Part shown: positions 52,220-62,715 of the stretch, one piece after another
Position numbering within the stretch: the stretch's first letter is position 1
Layout of the letters: each line of letters opens with the position of its first letter
Assembly: GCF_024699945.1 (NCBI RefSeq)
Contig: NZ_JAJOMY010000002.1
Location: 306,832-370,831, forward strand
Length of the DNA stretch: 64,000 bases
Reading direction: 5' to 3'
DNA from: Phenylobacterium sp. J426
GTDB taxonomy: Bacteria; Pseudomonadota; Alphaproteobacteria; Caulobacterales; Caulobacteraceae
Made by a program: the position numbers and the translations under genes
The notes under the pieces: model-generated
Databases searched by the model: none
What the model was told of the DNA's origin: nothing
The model's input: the letters and a program-made list of their open reading frames with translations, nothing else

Positions 52220-55158
52220 ATGAAAGCGATCTATTGGCTGGCGACATGCTCCGCGGCTGCGCTGCTGAGCGCGACCGCGGCGGTGACGGGGGCCGCGGCG
52301 CAGGAGGCGGCTCAACCCGCCGACGTCGGCGAGGTGGTCGTCACTGGCTCGCGCATCGCCCGCAAGGACTACGCCGCCGACAGCCCGGTCGTGACGCTGA
52401 GCGAACAAGCGCTGGAGATCTCGGGACCGGCTTCGATCGAGCAGACGCTCAACCAGCTCCCGCAGTTCGGCGCCCTCCAGGGCACGACCACGGCCTCGCC
52501 CGCCAAGCAGGGCCGCTCGAGCGCCAACCTTCGGGGGCTTGGCCCGACACGCACCCTGGTGCTGATGGACGGCCGGCGGATGCAGCCCTCGGACGCCCAG
52601 GGCACGATCGACCTCAACACGGTCGCCTCCAGCCTGATCGGCGGGGTGGAGATCATCACCGGCGGCGCCTCCGCCGTGTACGGCTCGGACGCCATCGCCG
52701 GCGTCGTGAACCTGAAGCTCAAGACCGACTTCGAAGGTCTGGTGCTTGACGCGCAGTACGGGGAGACGCACCGCGCCGACGGCGACACCTACGAACTCAG
52801 CGCGGCGTTCGGCGGCGACTTCAACGATGGCCGAGGCCATGCCGTGGTCTCGCTGTCCTATTTCAATCGCGAAGAAATCTACGGTCGCTCGCGCGACTTC
52901 TTCGCGGCCACCGGCATCGCCGGCCAACTGCGCGGCGGGGTCGTGCAGGCCGAGGCCTCCAACCTGCCCTCGCAGGCGGCGCTCAACGCGATCTTCGTGA
53001 GCGGCTACGGAGCCGGCACGAACCCGCTGCGGAACCAGGCCATAGGGGTCAATCGGGACGGCACGCTGTTCACGTCGACCGCCCCCATCCTCAACCTGCG
53101 CTACGCCGATCACGACCCCTATATCGTCGACCAGGGCCAGCGGGTCGGCTTCCCGCTCGCAGAGACCTACTTCCTGCAGAGCCCCATGGAGCGCTACGCG
53201 GTGTTCGGTCGGGCCGAGCACGCGGTCGGCGACCGTGTCACCGCCTATGCTCAGGTCAATCTGACCGACTACAAGTCGCAATGGACGCGCAACGGCGACA
53301 CGGCGACGTCGGCGACGGCGACGGCGTCCATCCCGCTCAGCAACCCGTTCATCCCCGCCGATCTGCGGACGGTTCTGGCGTCGCGGCCGAACCCCAACGC
53401 GCCGATCAACTTCGCCTTCAACACCGGCGGGGTCGGCCCGCGCGTGAACTACCAGAGCTACGATGTGCGCCAGTACATGGTGGGCGTGAAGGGGCACGCC
53501 TGGCGCGACTGGACGTGGGACGTCTATGCCACCTATGGCAAGACTAAGCTCAACGAGATCCAAGACGGCTACATCGATCGGACGGCCTGGGCGGCGCTAG
53601 TCAGCGCCCCCGACGGCGGCCGCAGCGTCTGCGAGGGCGGCTATAATCCCTTCAATCCTGACCCGCTGATCCTCAATCCGGCCAAGCGGGGTTGCTACGA
53701 CTATCTGAACCGAACGCTGAAGGAGAACACCAGCTTCGAACAGCAGGTGATCGAAGGCACGGCTCAGGGCGCCTTGTTCGCCCTGCCGGCGGGTGATGTG
53801 CGGGCCGCGATTGGGGCGAGTTACCGGCGCAATGCCTACAACTTTCTTCCCGACACCGCGCGCACCTTCCGGACGGTCTATCCCGATCAGTCGACGGGAC
53901 CGACTGGCGGTTCGCTGGACGTCTATGAAGGATTCGCCGAACTGCTGATCCCGCTGCTCAGCGATCTGCCGTTCGCAAAGGAGGTCAACCTCGACCTCGC
54001 CTATCGCTTCTCGGACTACAGCACCGTCGGCGGCGTCCACACCTACAAGGGCAGCGTCGACTGGAACATCGTGGGGCGCCCTGCGATTCCGCGGGGGATA
54101 CCAACGCGCCATCCGGGCCCCGGAATCTCGCCGAACTCTACGCGCCGCCAGAACGGTCGCTGCCGCAGATCGGCTCCGTGGCCGGCGGGGCGGGCGACTT
54201 CTGCGACGCCAACAGTCGCCTGCGCACCGGCGCGAACGCCGCACAGGTTCGCGCGCTGTGCCTGGCCCAGGGCGTCCCGGCGAGTGTGATCGATCTCTTC
54301 CGCTTCTCGGGCAGCGCAGTGCCGGCAGTCACCGCGGGCAATACCGACCTCAAGGAAGAGACGGCCGACACCTACACCGCAGGCCTCGTCTGGCGCTCAC
54401 GCTCGGACCATCCACTGCTGTCCGGCCTGTCGGCGTCGGTCGACTACTATGACATCAGCGTAAAGGACGCGATCGGGCAGATCACGACGGCGCTCAGCTT
54501 CCAACGTTGCTTCAACGCGGACGGCAGGTCCAACCCGACCTATGCGGCGTCGAACTACTTCTGCTCGCTGATCACCCGCAACACCGCCACAGGCGCGGTG
54601 GAGCAAGCCCTGCAGCCGACGTTGAACCTCGGCGCTTATAAGACTTCAGGCGTCGACGTGCAGGTCGACTATCGCGTGGCTCTCGAAGACCTGGGACTTG
54701 GCGACCGCGGTGACCTCAGCGCCAACATCGTCGTCTCGCACCTGCGCTCGTTCAAGATCCAGAACCTGGAGGGCCAGCCGTTCGTCGACTACGCCGGGAC
54801 AATCGGCAACACCCAGGTCGACCCGAACACCGTCAGCTTCCCAGAATGGAAGATCTTCGCCAGTCTCACCTGGGACGGGGGGCCCTTCGCGGCGACGCTG
54901 CGCGCGCGCTTCTACGACAAGATGGACAACCATCAGAATGTCGGCCTCGCCAACGGGACGTTGCCGGGCGTGAAGTCGCGGCAGTACTTCGATCTCGCGG
55001 GGCGATATGACCTCGACAGCAAAACCGAATTCCGGGCAGGCGTGCTGAACCTCTTCGACACCGTGCCGCCGGCCTATGTGCAGGGCGCCGTGCCTGACCC
55101 AGCGCTCTACGATGTGCTGGGACGCCGCTACTACGTCGGCGTCAACAGGCGCTTCTGA
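52220..55158 (+). CDS. TonB-dependent receptor B (frame broken twice)
   Basis: Outer-membrane receptor of about 978 residues. Signal MKAIYWLATCSAAALLSATA ending GAAAQ, TonB box VGEVVVTGSRIARK, plug LRGLGPTRTLVLMDGRRMQP and ITGGASAVYGSDAIAGVVNL, large barrel ending GVNRRF. Two breaks, in GGGG near 54071-54074 and near 54121, fall in the barrel; GGYQRAIRAP follows. It is a paralogue of receptor A over its full length (TYKGSVDWNI, FNADGRSNPTYA, IQNLEGQPFVDYAGTIGNTQ). It may import a related substrate or a different form of it. Confidence 0.88.
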
Positions 55159-55172
55159 GGAACCTCACACCC

Positions 55173-56506
55173 GTGACAAGCTCCCCGTCCGCTTCCGAGC
55201 CGCAGTCGGCGCCGTTCAGCCCTGGCTACAGGCGCTATCTGCTGTTCGCGCTGCTGCTGGTCATGATCCTGAATGTCCTCGACCGGCAGGTCATCAACGT
55301 CCTCGCCGAGCCGATTAAGCAGGAACTCGGGCTGACGGACACCCAACTCGGCCTGCTGACGGGGCTGGCCTTCGCCTTGTTCTACAATGTGGTGGGCATC
55401 CCGCTCGGCCGATTGGCGGACAACGCCCGCACCAACCGGGTGACGCTCATTTCGGCCTCTTTGGCGGTGTGGTCCGGCATGACGGCGCTTTGCGGGGCCG
55501 CTCAGAGCTTTGGCCACATCCTGCTGGCGCGGATCGGCGTGGCGGCCGGTGAGGCGGGCTGCGTGCCTCCGGCTCATTCCCTGATTGCCGACACAGTACC
55601 GCTCGCCAAGCGGGCGAGAGCTCTGGCCATCTTCGGGCTCGGGGTGCCGATCGGGGCGCTGCTGGGCAAGGCGATGGGCGGCGTTCTGGCAGATGCCTTC
55701 GGCTGGCGGTCGGCCTTCTTCATCGTCGGCATTCCCGGCATCCTCCTGGCGGCCGTGCTGCTCCCTCACGGTTCGTGAACCTCGGCGGATGCGGGTCGCA
55801 AGCGCGGCGGCGCCGGCAGCGCGGATACCTCTGCGCGAGGTGGTGCGCGAGATCCGTCGCTCGCCGGTCCTGGTGAACCTCACGCTTGCCGTCTCAACAG
55901 CCAGCCTGCTCGTCACCGGCGGCAGCGTCTGGGGTATGGTCCACTTCATCCGCAACCATCACCTGACTCCCGGAACGGCGGGTGTCTGGATCGGGCTGAG
56001 CGGCGGCATCGCGGGGGATCATCGGCACCTGGCTGGGCGGTGTGGTCGCCGATCGCTACGGGGTCCGCGATCCTCGCCATTATATGACGGCTCCCATCCT
56101 TGGCATGATCTTCACCGTGCCGCTGCTGCTGCTCGCCTGGCACACGAACAACTGGATGCTGGCGATCGCCCTGCTGTTCCTGCCCGACATGTTCGACAAC
56201 CTCTATTACGGCGGCGTCTTCGCGGCGGTGCAGAGCCTGGTCAGCGACCGCACCCGCGCAACGGCGACGGCGACAATGCTATTCGTGATGACTCTGGTCG
56301 GCACAGGGTTCGGCGCCCTGTCGTTCGGCATGGTCAGCGATCTGCTCAAACCGTTCGCCGGGGAAGGAGAAAGCGTCCGCTGGGTGCTCATGGGCGCCGC
56401 CGTTCTCTACCTCGTGCCGGCTTATTTCTACTGGCGCGCCAGCCGGCACATCCGGCGTGAGTTCGCGTCGCTCCGCGCAGCGGACGCGCCGCTCGCCGTC
56501 AGCTAA
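55173..56506 (+). CDS. MFS transporter (Spns-like, frame broken twice)
   Basis: Inner-membrane major-facilitator protein of about 444 residues with about 12 hydrophobic segments. The first half reads YLLFALLLVMILNVLDRQVI, GLTDTQLGLLTGLAFALFYN and PLGRLADNARTNRVTLISAS, with R-x-D-x-x-x-R-x loop; AEAGCVPPAHSLIAD follows. Frame breaks lie near 55765-55775 and in G5 at 56013-56017. The pattern D-R-x-x-x-N, typical of Spns/hexuronate-type MFS proteins, suggests uptake of an organic acid or lipid-like acid released in the periplasm. GTG start after receptor B. Confidence 0.85.
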
Positions 56507-56567
56507 TCGGCTACCCGGTGACGTTAGACACGCCGGCCGGCGAAACTTACGAAATGGCTGAAACGCA

Positions 56568-56584
56568 ATTCTAGATAATGGAAT
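56568..56584. promoter_or_regulatory. Inverted repeat ATTCT-N7-GGAAT, site 5 of 6
   Basis: ATTCT, spacer AGATAAT, GGAAT. It is the most divergent of the six but keeps the spacing and symmetry, and contains a GATAAT that could be a -10 element. It lies about 38 bases before the acyl-CoA dehydrogenase start; an ORF start at 56578 falls inside it and is therefore unlikely. Confidence 0.5.
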
Positions 56585-56622
56585 ATTGCCCGATTGGATC
56601 GGGCTATCCGACGGAGGCGAGC

Positions 56623-57822
56623 ATGGACGCGGCAGTTAGGAACGAGGGAGAGGATTTCCCGACGGGCGCGTGGGAACTCCCTGAAGAGCTGAAGATGCTC
56701 CAGGAAACGGTCCGGCGGTTTATGGAGACCGAGGTCCGCCCGCTCGAGGAGACACTGCCGCACGATGCGTTTGGCCTGCCGCCCGAGCTGCTGAAGCCGC
56801 TGCAGGCCAAGGCCCGGGCGCTCGGCCTGTGGTCCCTGGCGACGCCTAAGGCATACGGGGGCGCGGGCATGGGCGTGCTGGCCCAGACGCTTGTCGCCGA
56901 AGAGGCGGCCAAGTGCCGGATGGGCGCCTACTTCCCGGCGCTGGGCGCGTTTGGGGGCGACCCACCCAACGTGTTGCTGCGCGGTACGCCGGAGCAGTTC
57001 GAGAGGTACGCGAAGCCCATCATCGAGAACGGGGGCAAGGCGTTCTCCGCCATCAGCGAGCCGTCCGGCGGTTCTGATCCCGCCCGTTCTATCCGCTGCC
57101 GCGCCGAACTGCGTGGTGACCATTACGTCCTGAACGGAACCAAGCTCTGGATCACCGCCGCCGGCTCGGCGAAGTACGGCGTCGTCTACGCTCGCACCGG
57201 CGAGCTGGGCCAGCGGGGCGGCATCACCTGCTTCATCGTCGAGAGCGACACGCCCGGCCTGACCATGCGGCCTGTCGGCGTGATCCGCTCCTACAGCCCC
57301 TATGAGCTTCACTTCGAGAACGTCAAGGTGCCGGTCGAGAACCGCCTCGGCGAAGAGGGCCAGGGCTTCAAGCTCGCCGAAACCTGGCTGGTGCACGCCC
57401 GCATGCCTTATGCCGCTGGCACCATCGGCATCGCTCAGTATGCACTCGACCTGGCGATCGAATGGGCCAAGAGCCGTGAGGTTTTCGGCTCGCCGCTGGC
57501 CGAGAAGCAGGCGATCCAATGGATGATCGCCGATTCCGAGATCGAGCTTCGCGCCGCCCGTCTCCTTACCTACCAAGCCGCGTGGAACGCCGACCTCGGC
57601 AAGGACGTGAAGGTCGACGCCTCGGTGTGCAAGGTGTTCGGCACAGAGACCGCCTTCCGCGTGGTCGACCGCTGCATCCAGATATTCGGAGCAATGGGTG
57701 TTGCACAGGAGCTGCCGCTGGAACGCTGGTTCCGCGAGCTGCGCATCAAGCGCATCGGCGAGGGACCCAGCGAGGTGCACCGGATGGTGGTCTCCCGCAG
57801 CCTCTTGAGCGGGCGCCGCTGA
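56623..57822 (+). CDS. Acyl-CoA dehydrogenase
   Basis: FAD-dependent acyl-CoA dehydrogenase of 399 residues catalysing alpha,beta-desaturation. N-terminal helices ETVRRFMETEVRPLEETLPH, middle AFSAISEPSGGSDPARSIRC and LNGTKLWITAAGSAKYGVVY (FAD contacts), and the C-terminus AYVKVFGTETAFRVVDRCIQ-like region with GAMGVAQELPLERWFRELRI and RIGEGPSEVHRM. GGAGG precedes the ATG chosen, and 15 codons of upstream frame are rejected because they would overlap the operator. It heads the beta-oxidation operon. Confidence 0.92.
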   Translation: MDAAVRNEGEDFPTGAWELPEELKMLQETVRRFMETEVRPLEETLPHDAFGLPPELLKPLQAKARALGLWSLATPKAYGGAGMGVLAQTLVAEEAAKCRMGAYFPALGAFGGDPPNVLLRGTPEQFERYAKPIIENGGKAFSAISEPSGGSDPARSIRCRAELRGDHYVLNGTKLWITAAGSAKYGVVYARTGELGQRGGITCFIVESDTPGLTMRPVGVIRSYSPYELHFENVKVPVENRLGEEGQGFKLAETWLVHARMPYAAGTIGIAQYALDLAIEWAKSREVFGSPLAEKQAIQWMIADSEIELRAARLLTYQAAWNADLGKDVKVDASVCKVFGTETAFRVVDRCIQIFGAMGVAQELPLERWFRELRIKRIGEGPSEVHRMVVSRSLLSGRR

Positions 57823-57823
57823 G

Positions 57824-58599
57824 ATGTCGATCGACCTGTCCGTGGACGACGACGGCATCGCTCTGGTCACCATCAACCGGCCCGAGAAGATGAACGCGCT
57901 CGACGCGGAACACTACGAGGGGCTTTCCGAGGCCTGGATCCGCGTCCGCGACGATCCGGCGATACGGGTTGCGATCGTCACCGGTGCGGGCGACCGGGCG
58001 TTCTGCGCCGGTGCAGACCTGAAGAGCTACATCGGCCAGCAGGGCGAGCTTGGACGCCACTGGCAGACCCAGAAGGGTCAGCTTCTGAACCGCGGTCTGG
58101 AGGTGTGGAAGCCGGTAATCGCCGCGGTGAACGGCGTCTGCATCGGAGGTGGGGTGACGCTGCTGTTGGCGGCCGACATCCGCATCAGCGTTCCGGGCGT
58201 CAATTTCGGCGTGGCCGAGGTGAAGCGCGGCGTCATCGCGGCCAACGGCGGCACCCAACGGCTGATCCGCCAGCTTCCCTACGCCGTCGCCATGGAGATG
58301 CTGCTGACCGGTGATCCCATCCCGGCCGAAGAGGCGCTGCGGTGGGGGCTGATCAACCAAATCGTCGCCCGCGAGGTTCTGATGAGCACGGCCTACGACT
58401 ACGCCCGGCGCATCGCCGCGAACGCGCCGCTCGCCATCCAGGCGACGAAGGAGCTGGCCGTGCGCTCGCGCGACATGAGCTTAGCTGACGGCCTGCGTCT
58501 GGAACAGATGGTCAGCCGCATCCTGCAGGGCTCGGAGGACGTCCAGGAAGGCCGCGCCGCCTTCGCCGAGAAGCGGACGCCAAGGTTCAGGGGCGTTGA
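57824..58599 (+). CDS. Enoyl-CoA hydratase/isomerase (crotonase family) 2
   Basis: A crotonase of about 258 residues: IALVTINRPEKMNALDAEHY, RAFCAGADLKSYI (oxyanion), AVNGVCIGGGVTLLLAADIR, GVAEVKRGVIAANGGTQRLI with Glu in E-V-K-R, and EGRAAFAEKRTPRFRG at the end. In the raw sequence it runs in frame into the thiolase. One lost G in the GGGG before CGTTGAG would restore R-F-R-G-R and TGA at 58597-58599, followed by the thiolase ATG one base later, so I annotate two proteins. It hydrates the enoyl-CoA from the dehydrogenase. Confidence 0.88.
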
Positions 58600-58600
58600 G

Positions 58601-59727
58601 ATGCGCGGCAAGGTCGTCATCGCAGGCGTCGGGGCCACAGCCTTCGGCAAGCTCGGCCGCGACACCGTCTCGCTGAACGTGGAGGCCTGCCGCAAGGCGC
58701 TGGAAGACGCTGCGATCCCTAAGGATGCGGTCGATGCGGTGTTCGTGAAGACGCCGACGTCAAAACGCGAGTTCATGTACGGCCAGCAGCTGGCCGAAGC
58801 GCTTGGGGATCACGCCCCGGATGGGCGGGGCCTGGGACCAAGGCGGGGCCGCCAACATCAGCCTGATCACCTTCGCGGCCTTGGCGATTGAAGCCGGGCA
58901 ATGCGAAGTGGCGCTGGTCTGCTACGCAGACAATCCGCGCAGCGGCCCGGGACGTCTACGCTCGCCCGCGAGGGGAGAGGACGCCGCTTACGGTTGGTTC
59001 TCCACCGCGGCCGGCTACGCGATGATTCATCAGCGCTACCTGATCGAGTACGCGCCGCCGCCCGAGGCGTTCGGCGAGGTCGCCGTAGCGGCCCGCGCGA
59101 ATGGAGCCGCCAACCCTCGCGCCCAACTCCGCAAACCGATCTCGATGGACGACTATCTGGCTTCGCCGTTCGTCGTGGAGCCGATGCGGCGCGACGACAT
59201 CTGTCTGGTGTCCGACGGCGGGGCGGCGCTCGTGCTGATGAGCGCCGAGCGGGCGAAGCGGCTGGGCGTCGCTCGGCCGGTGCCGATCCTGGGCTTCGGC
59301 CATGGCCAGACCTCCGCGGCCCTGATCAACCGGCCCACGCTTACCAGCACCCAGGCCAAGGTCTCGGCTGAAACCGCGTTTCGCATGGCCGGCCTTGGTC
59401 CTGCCGACGTCGACGTCGCCCAGATCTACGACTGCTTCACCATCACAGTCCTGATGACGCTTGAGGACTATGGCTTTTGTCCCCCCGGCCAGGCGGAGGG
59501 CTTCGTGCGGGAAGGTCGTCTTCGTCCCGGCGGCGACCTGCCGTTCAACACCAGCGGCGGCCTGCTCTCCGAGACGGGCATGCCGGGCCTCCAGCTCGTG
59601 CAAGAGGCGGTGCGCCAGATGCGCGGTGAGGCCGTGCTCCAGACGCCGGGCGCGGAAGTGGCCCTCATCTCCAACCAGGGGGGTGATGGACACCCATGCC
59701 ACGCTGATCCTGGGAGGCGCGGCGTGA
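58601..59727 (+). CDS. Thiolase-fold protein lacking the nucleophilic Cys (SCP-x/Ltp2-like; frame broken)
   Basis: About 375 residues: KVVIAGVGATAFGKLGRDTV, then GITPRMGGAWDQGGAANISL where typical thiolases have the catalytic Cys; LTSTQAKVSAETAFRMAGLG, IYDCFTITVLMTLEDYGFCP, FNTSGGLLSETGMPGLQLVQ and MDTHATLILGG follow. Cys-less members paired with DUF35 proteins include the steroid side-chain retro-aldolase Ltp2, so C-C cleavage or aldol chemistry is possible. Breaks are in GGGG at 58804-58807, probably near 58940-58975, and in GGGGGG near 59680-59686. Stop overlaps the next start (GTGA). Confidence 0.85.
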
Positions 59728-60119
59728 ACGAACTGCCCAGGCCCGACATCACCGAGCTTAATGCGCCGTACTGGACTGCGCTTGGCGAAGGACGGCTCGT
59801 CTTCCAGGCCTGCGCTTGTGGTCGGCGTTGGCTTCCACCCCGCCGGGAATGCCCCGCCTGCTTGCGGGACGACCAGTGGGCATGGCAGGAGGCGAGCGGT
59901 CGAGGCACCCTGGTTTCCTGGGTAGTCTACCACGCGGCGTATCATCCGGCGTTCGCAGCGCGCACGCCCTACAACGTGGCGATCGTGGCGCTGGAGGAAG
60001 GTCCGCGTCTGATCGCCAACATCGATGTGAGAAACGAGGACCTGCGCGGAGACATGCCGGTCCGGTTGGCCGTCGCGGAGGACAACGGTGTCGCGCTCGC
60101 CCGCTTCCGACCTGCCTGA
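59724..60119 (+). CDS. DUF35 OB-fold zinc-ribbon protein (acyl-CoA-associated)
   Basis: A 131-residue protein with a rubredoxin-like zinc ribbon (FQACACGRRWLPPRRECPAC, Cys pairs spaced C-x-C...C-x2-C) and an OB fold (RGTLVSWVVYHAAYHPAFAA, YNVAIVALEEGPRLIANIDV). DUF35 proteins form complexes with thiolase-fold enzymes such as Ltp2 and help bind the acyl-CoA. The GTG start overlaps the thiolase stop, consistent with a stable complex. It overlaps the ligase gene by 32 bases. Confidence 0.88.
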   Translation: MNELPRPDITELNAPYWTALGEGRLVFQACACGRRWLPPRRECPACLRDDQWAWQEASGRGTLVSWVVYHAAYHPAFAARTPYNVAIVALEEGPRLIANIDVRNEDLRGDMPVRLAVAEDNGVALARFRPA

Positions 60120-61522
60120 GGGCAACCTCTACGACTTGCTCGCGGCCGGCTTTCCCGCCGACCGCACAAAGCCCTGCTTCCTGCTCGCCGACGGCTCGGC
60201 GCTGAGCTACGGCGAGCTGGAAGCCCGGGTGGCGCAGGCGGCCGGCCGCCTCATCGCCGAGGGCGTGCAGCCGGGCGACCGGGTTGCGCTGCAGGCCGAG
60301 AAAGCCCCCGAGGTGATCGTCGTCTACCTGGCGGCCCTGAAGACCGGCGCCGTCTTCCTGCCGCTCAACCCCGCCTATACGGCGGCCGAGGTCGACTACT
60401 TCCTGGGCGACGCCGAGCCGCGCGTCTTCGTCACCGATCCGCCGGCCTATGTTCGGGACGCCAAGGCTTTCGAGCCGCTGGCGCGGTCGGTTCCCCGCCA
60501 GGCCCCAGACCTGGCGTCCCCTGATCTACACCTCGGGCACCACCGGCCGCTCCAAGGGCGCGATGCTGAGCCACGGCAACCTGGCCGCCAACGCGGTGGC
60601 CCTCCACGAGGCCTAGGGCTTCACGCCGGACGACGTGCTGCTGCACGCCCTACCGGTCTTCCATGTCCATGGCCTGTTCGTGGCCCTGCACTGCGCGCTG
60701 CTCAGCGGCTGTTCGATGATCTGGCTCCCGAAGTTCTCCGACGCCGAGGTGCTGGCGGGCCTGACGAAGGCGACGGTGATGATGGGGGTGCCGACCTTCT
60801 ACACCCGCCTTCTCGCCAACCATGCCTTCACGCGCGAAACCGCCGAAGGCGTCGGGTCTTCATCTCCGGGCTCCCGCGCCGCTGCAGCCGTCCACCTTCG
60901 CCGAATTCGAGGATCGCACCGGCCAGCGCATCCTCGAGCGGTACGGCATGAGCGAGGCGGTGATCATCACCACCAATCCCCTGGACGGCGAGCGCCTCGC
61001 GGGCTCCGTCGGCTATCCGCTGCCGGGCGTCGAACTGCGGATCGGAGGCGCTGAGGAGACCGGGGTGATCGAGATCCGTGGTCCGAGCGTCTTTGGCGGC
61101 TACTGGCGCATGCCGGAAAAGACGGCGCAGGACTTCACCGACGACGGCTTCTTCGTCACCGGCGATGTCGGCCGGCGAGATGCCGGCGGCCGCGTCTGGA
61201 TCTCGGGCCGGGCCCAAAGACCTGATCATCTCAGGTGGCTACAACGTCTATCCCAAGGAGGTCGAGCTGGTGCTCGGTGAGCTTGCGGGCGTGGTGGAGA
61301 GCGCGGTCATCGGCGTGCCGCACGCCGACTTCGGGAAGCCGTCGTCGCCGTCGTCCAGGGCCAGGGCGACGAGGCGGCCATCATCGCGACCGCTCGCCGT
61401 CAGTTGGCCACCTACAAGGCGCCGAAAGCGTGTGCTGTTCGTCGCCCGAGCTGCCGCGAAACGCCATGGGCAAGGTCCAGAAGAACCTGCTGCGCGAGCG
61501 CTACGCGGGGCTTCTGGCCTAA
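60088..61522 (+). CDS. AMP-dependent acyl-CoA/malonyl-CoA synthetase-like ligase 2 (broken by frameshifts and a TAG)
   Basis: Ligase of about 478 residues, similar in layout to malonyl-CoA synthetase (MatB). Motifs: YGELEARVAQAAGRLIAEGV, LKTGAVFLPLNPAYTAAEVD, LIYTSGTTGRSKGAMLSHGN, LLHALPVFHVHGLFVALHCA, GMSEAVIITTNPL, FVTGDVGR, KDLIISGGYNVYPKEVELVL and RNAMGKVQKNLLRERYAG. Breaks occur near 60515, 60853, 61212, 61340 and 61430, and a TAG at 60614-60616 replaces the Trp expected in the family (A-W-G). It may be a pseudogene or error-ridden but the rest of the gene is well preserved. Overlapping start with the DUF35 gene. Confidence 0.7.
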
Positions 61523-62670
61523 GCCCTCCAGCTCTCCGAGGATCGCTTCGGTGTCGGCGCTAAGCGGGCGACTGGGCTCGTAGGGCGGCAGCGCGGTGTC
61601 CTCAAATCGCAGCGCGCTGGTCTGCACCACCAGCGGCCCGTATTGGGGGGTGATCGATGCGCTTCAGCGAGCCCGCAGGCGTGGAGGTGCGGGTCCGCCA
61701 TCACCTCGGGCAGCTCCAGCACCGCGCCGCAGGGAACGCCCGCCTGGGAGAGGATCTGGAAGACGTCCCGTTTGCGCCGGGCAGCTTAGGGCCTGGCCGA
61801 CGAGCGCGTCAACTACGCCGACGTTCTGCGCTCGCAGGGCGTTGGTCGCGAGCCGCGGATCCGCGGCCGCGGCCTCAAACCCAGCGCCGTCGTAAGGCTC
61901 AGCCAATGGCCCTGGGTCGTACAGATGATGGCCACGTGCCCGTCCGCCGTCCGATAGACGTTGTAGGGGCTGACCGTGCCGCCGCCATGCCGGTTGCCGG
62001 TCCTCGAGATAAAGCCGGGGCCGGCGTTCTGCGCAAGGGCCAAGGTTGGAGGCCAGGGTCGGATACACGCAGTCGGCCATGGCCCACGTCGATCACCCCC
62101 GCCCAAGCCCGTGACCGAGCGGCGATAAAGGGCGCTGACGATCGCGGCACAGATGGACGCCCCCCAAGATGTCAGCCATGGCCACGCCCGCCTTCACCGG
62201 CGGTTGGTCCGGCTCGCCCCGTCGAGGCGATCACGCCCAGCATCGCCTGGATCGTGATGTCGAGCGCCGGGAACTGGGCGTAGGGCCCTGTTGCGCCGTA
62301 AGCCGAGGGCGGCGTAGATGAGCTCCGGCCGATGGCGCCGCAGGTCCTTAGGCCCCAAGGCCAAGGCCTGCCATTACGCCGGGCCGGAAGTTCTCGACCA
62401 CAACGTCGGCGGTCGCCGCGAGCCGGCGCAGGGCGCTGCGCCCGGCGTCGCTTTTTTAGGTCAGGGTGATGGACCGCTTGTTGGCGTTGAACATGGCGAA
62501 GGGCGTCGCCGCCACGCCGCCGCGTGCGCGCAGGCCCTCGCCACCGGCGGCTCGACCTTGATCACCTCGGCCCCCGCCTGGGCAGCAGAAGAATGTGCAG
62601 TAGGGCCCGCTGTAGACCTGGGTCAGGTCAAGACGCGAACGGAGGAGGGGCGCGGGCGCTGGAGCGCATG
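61511..62670 (-). pseudogene. CaiB/BaiF CoA-transferase, many frameshifts
   Basis: In three alternating frames the sequence reads as a class III CoA-transferase: LDLTQVYSGPYCTF, AQAGAEVIKVEPP, ATPFAMFNANKRSITL, ADVVVENFRPGVM, GLGLGPKDLRRHRPELIYAA, YGATGPYAQFPALDITIQAM (the D of the catalytic motif) and a C-terminal LSADTEAILGELEGL. Because the order and catalytic Asp are kept, sequence error is as likely as decay. It is transcribed toward the ligase gene and has operator site 6 about 46 bases upstream of the probable start. Exact ends are uncertain. Confidence 0.6.
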
Positions 62671-62715
62671 GCAGTCGTGACACCTCCGACGAAGGGGCGG
62701 AAAGATAGACACGTT

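Noticed and set aside
51260..53563. 767-residue minus-strand frame across the ligase and receptor B
   Set aside because: Antisense to two genes with clear family motifs; repetitive charged composition typical of GC-rich shadow frames.
57824..58891. In-frame hydratase-thiolase fusion
   Set aside because: One extra G before CGTTGAG restores the usual hydratase ending and stop one base before the thiolase ATG, so a lost G is the simpler explanation.
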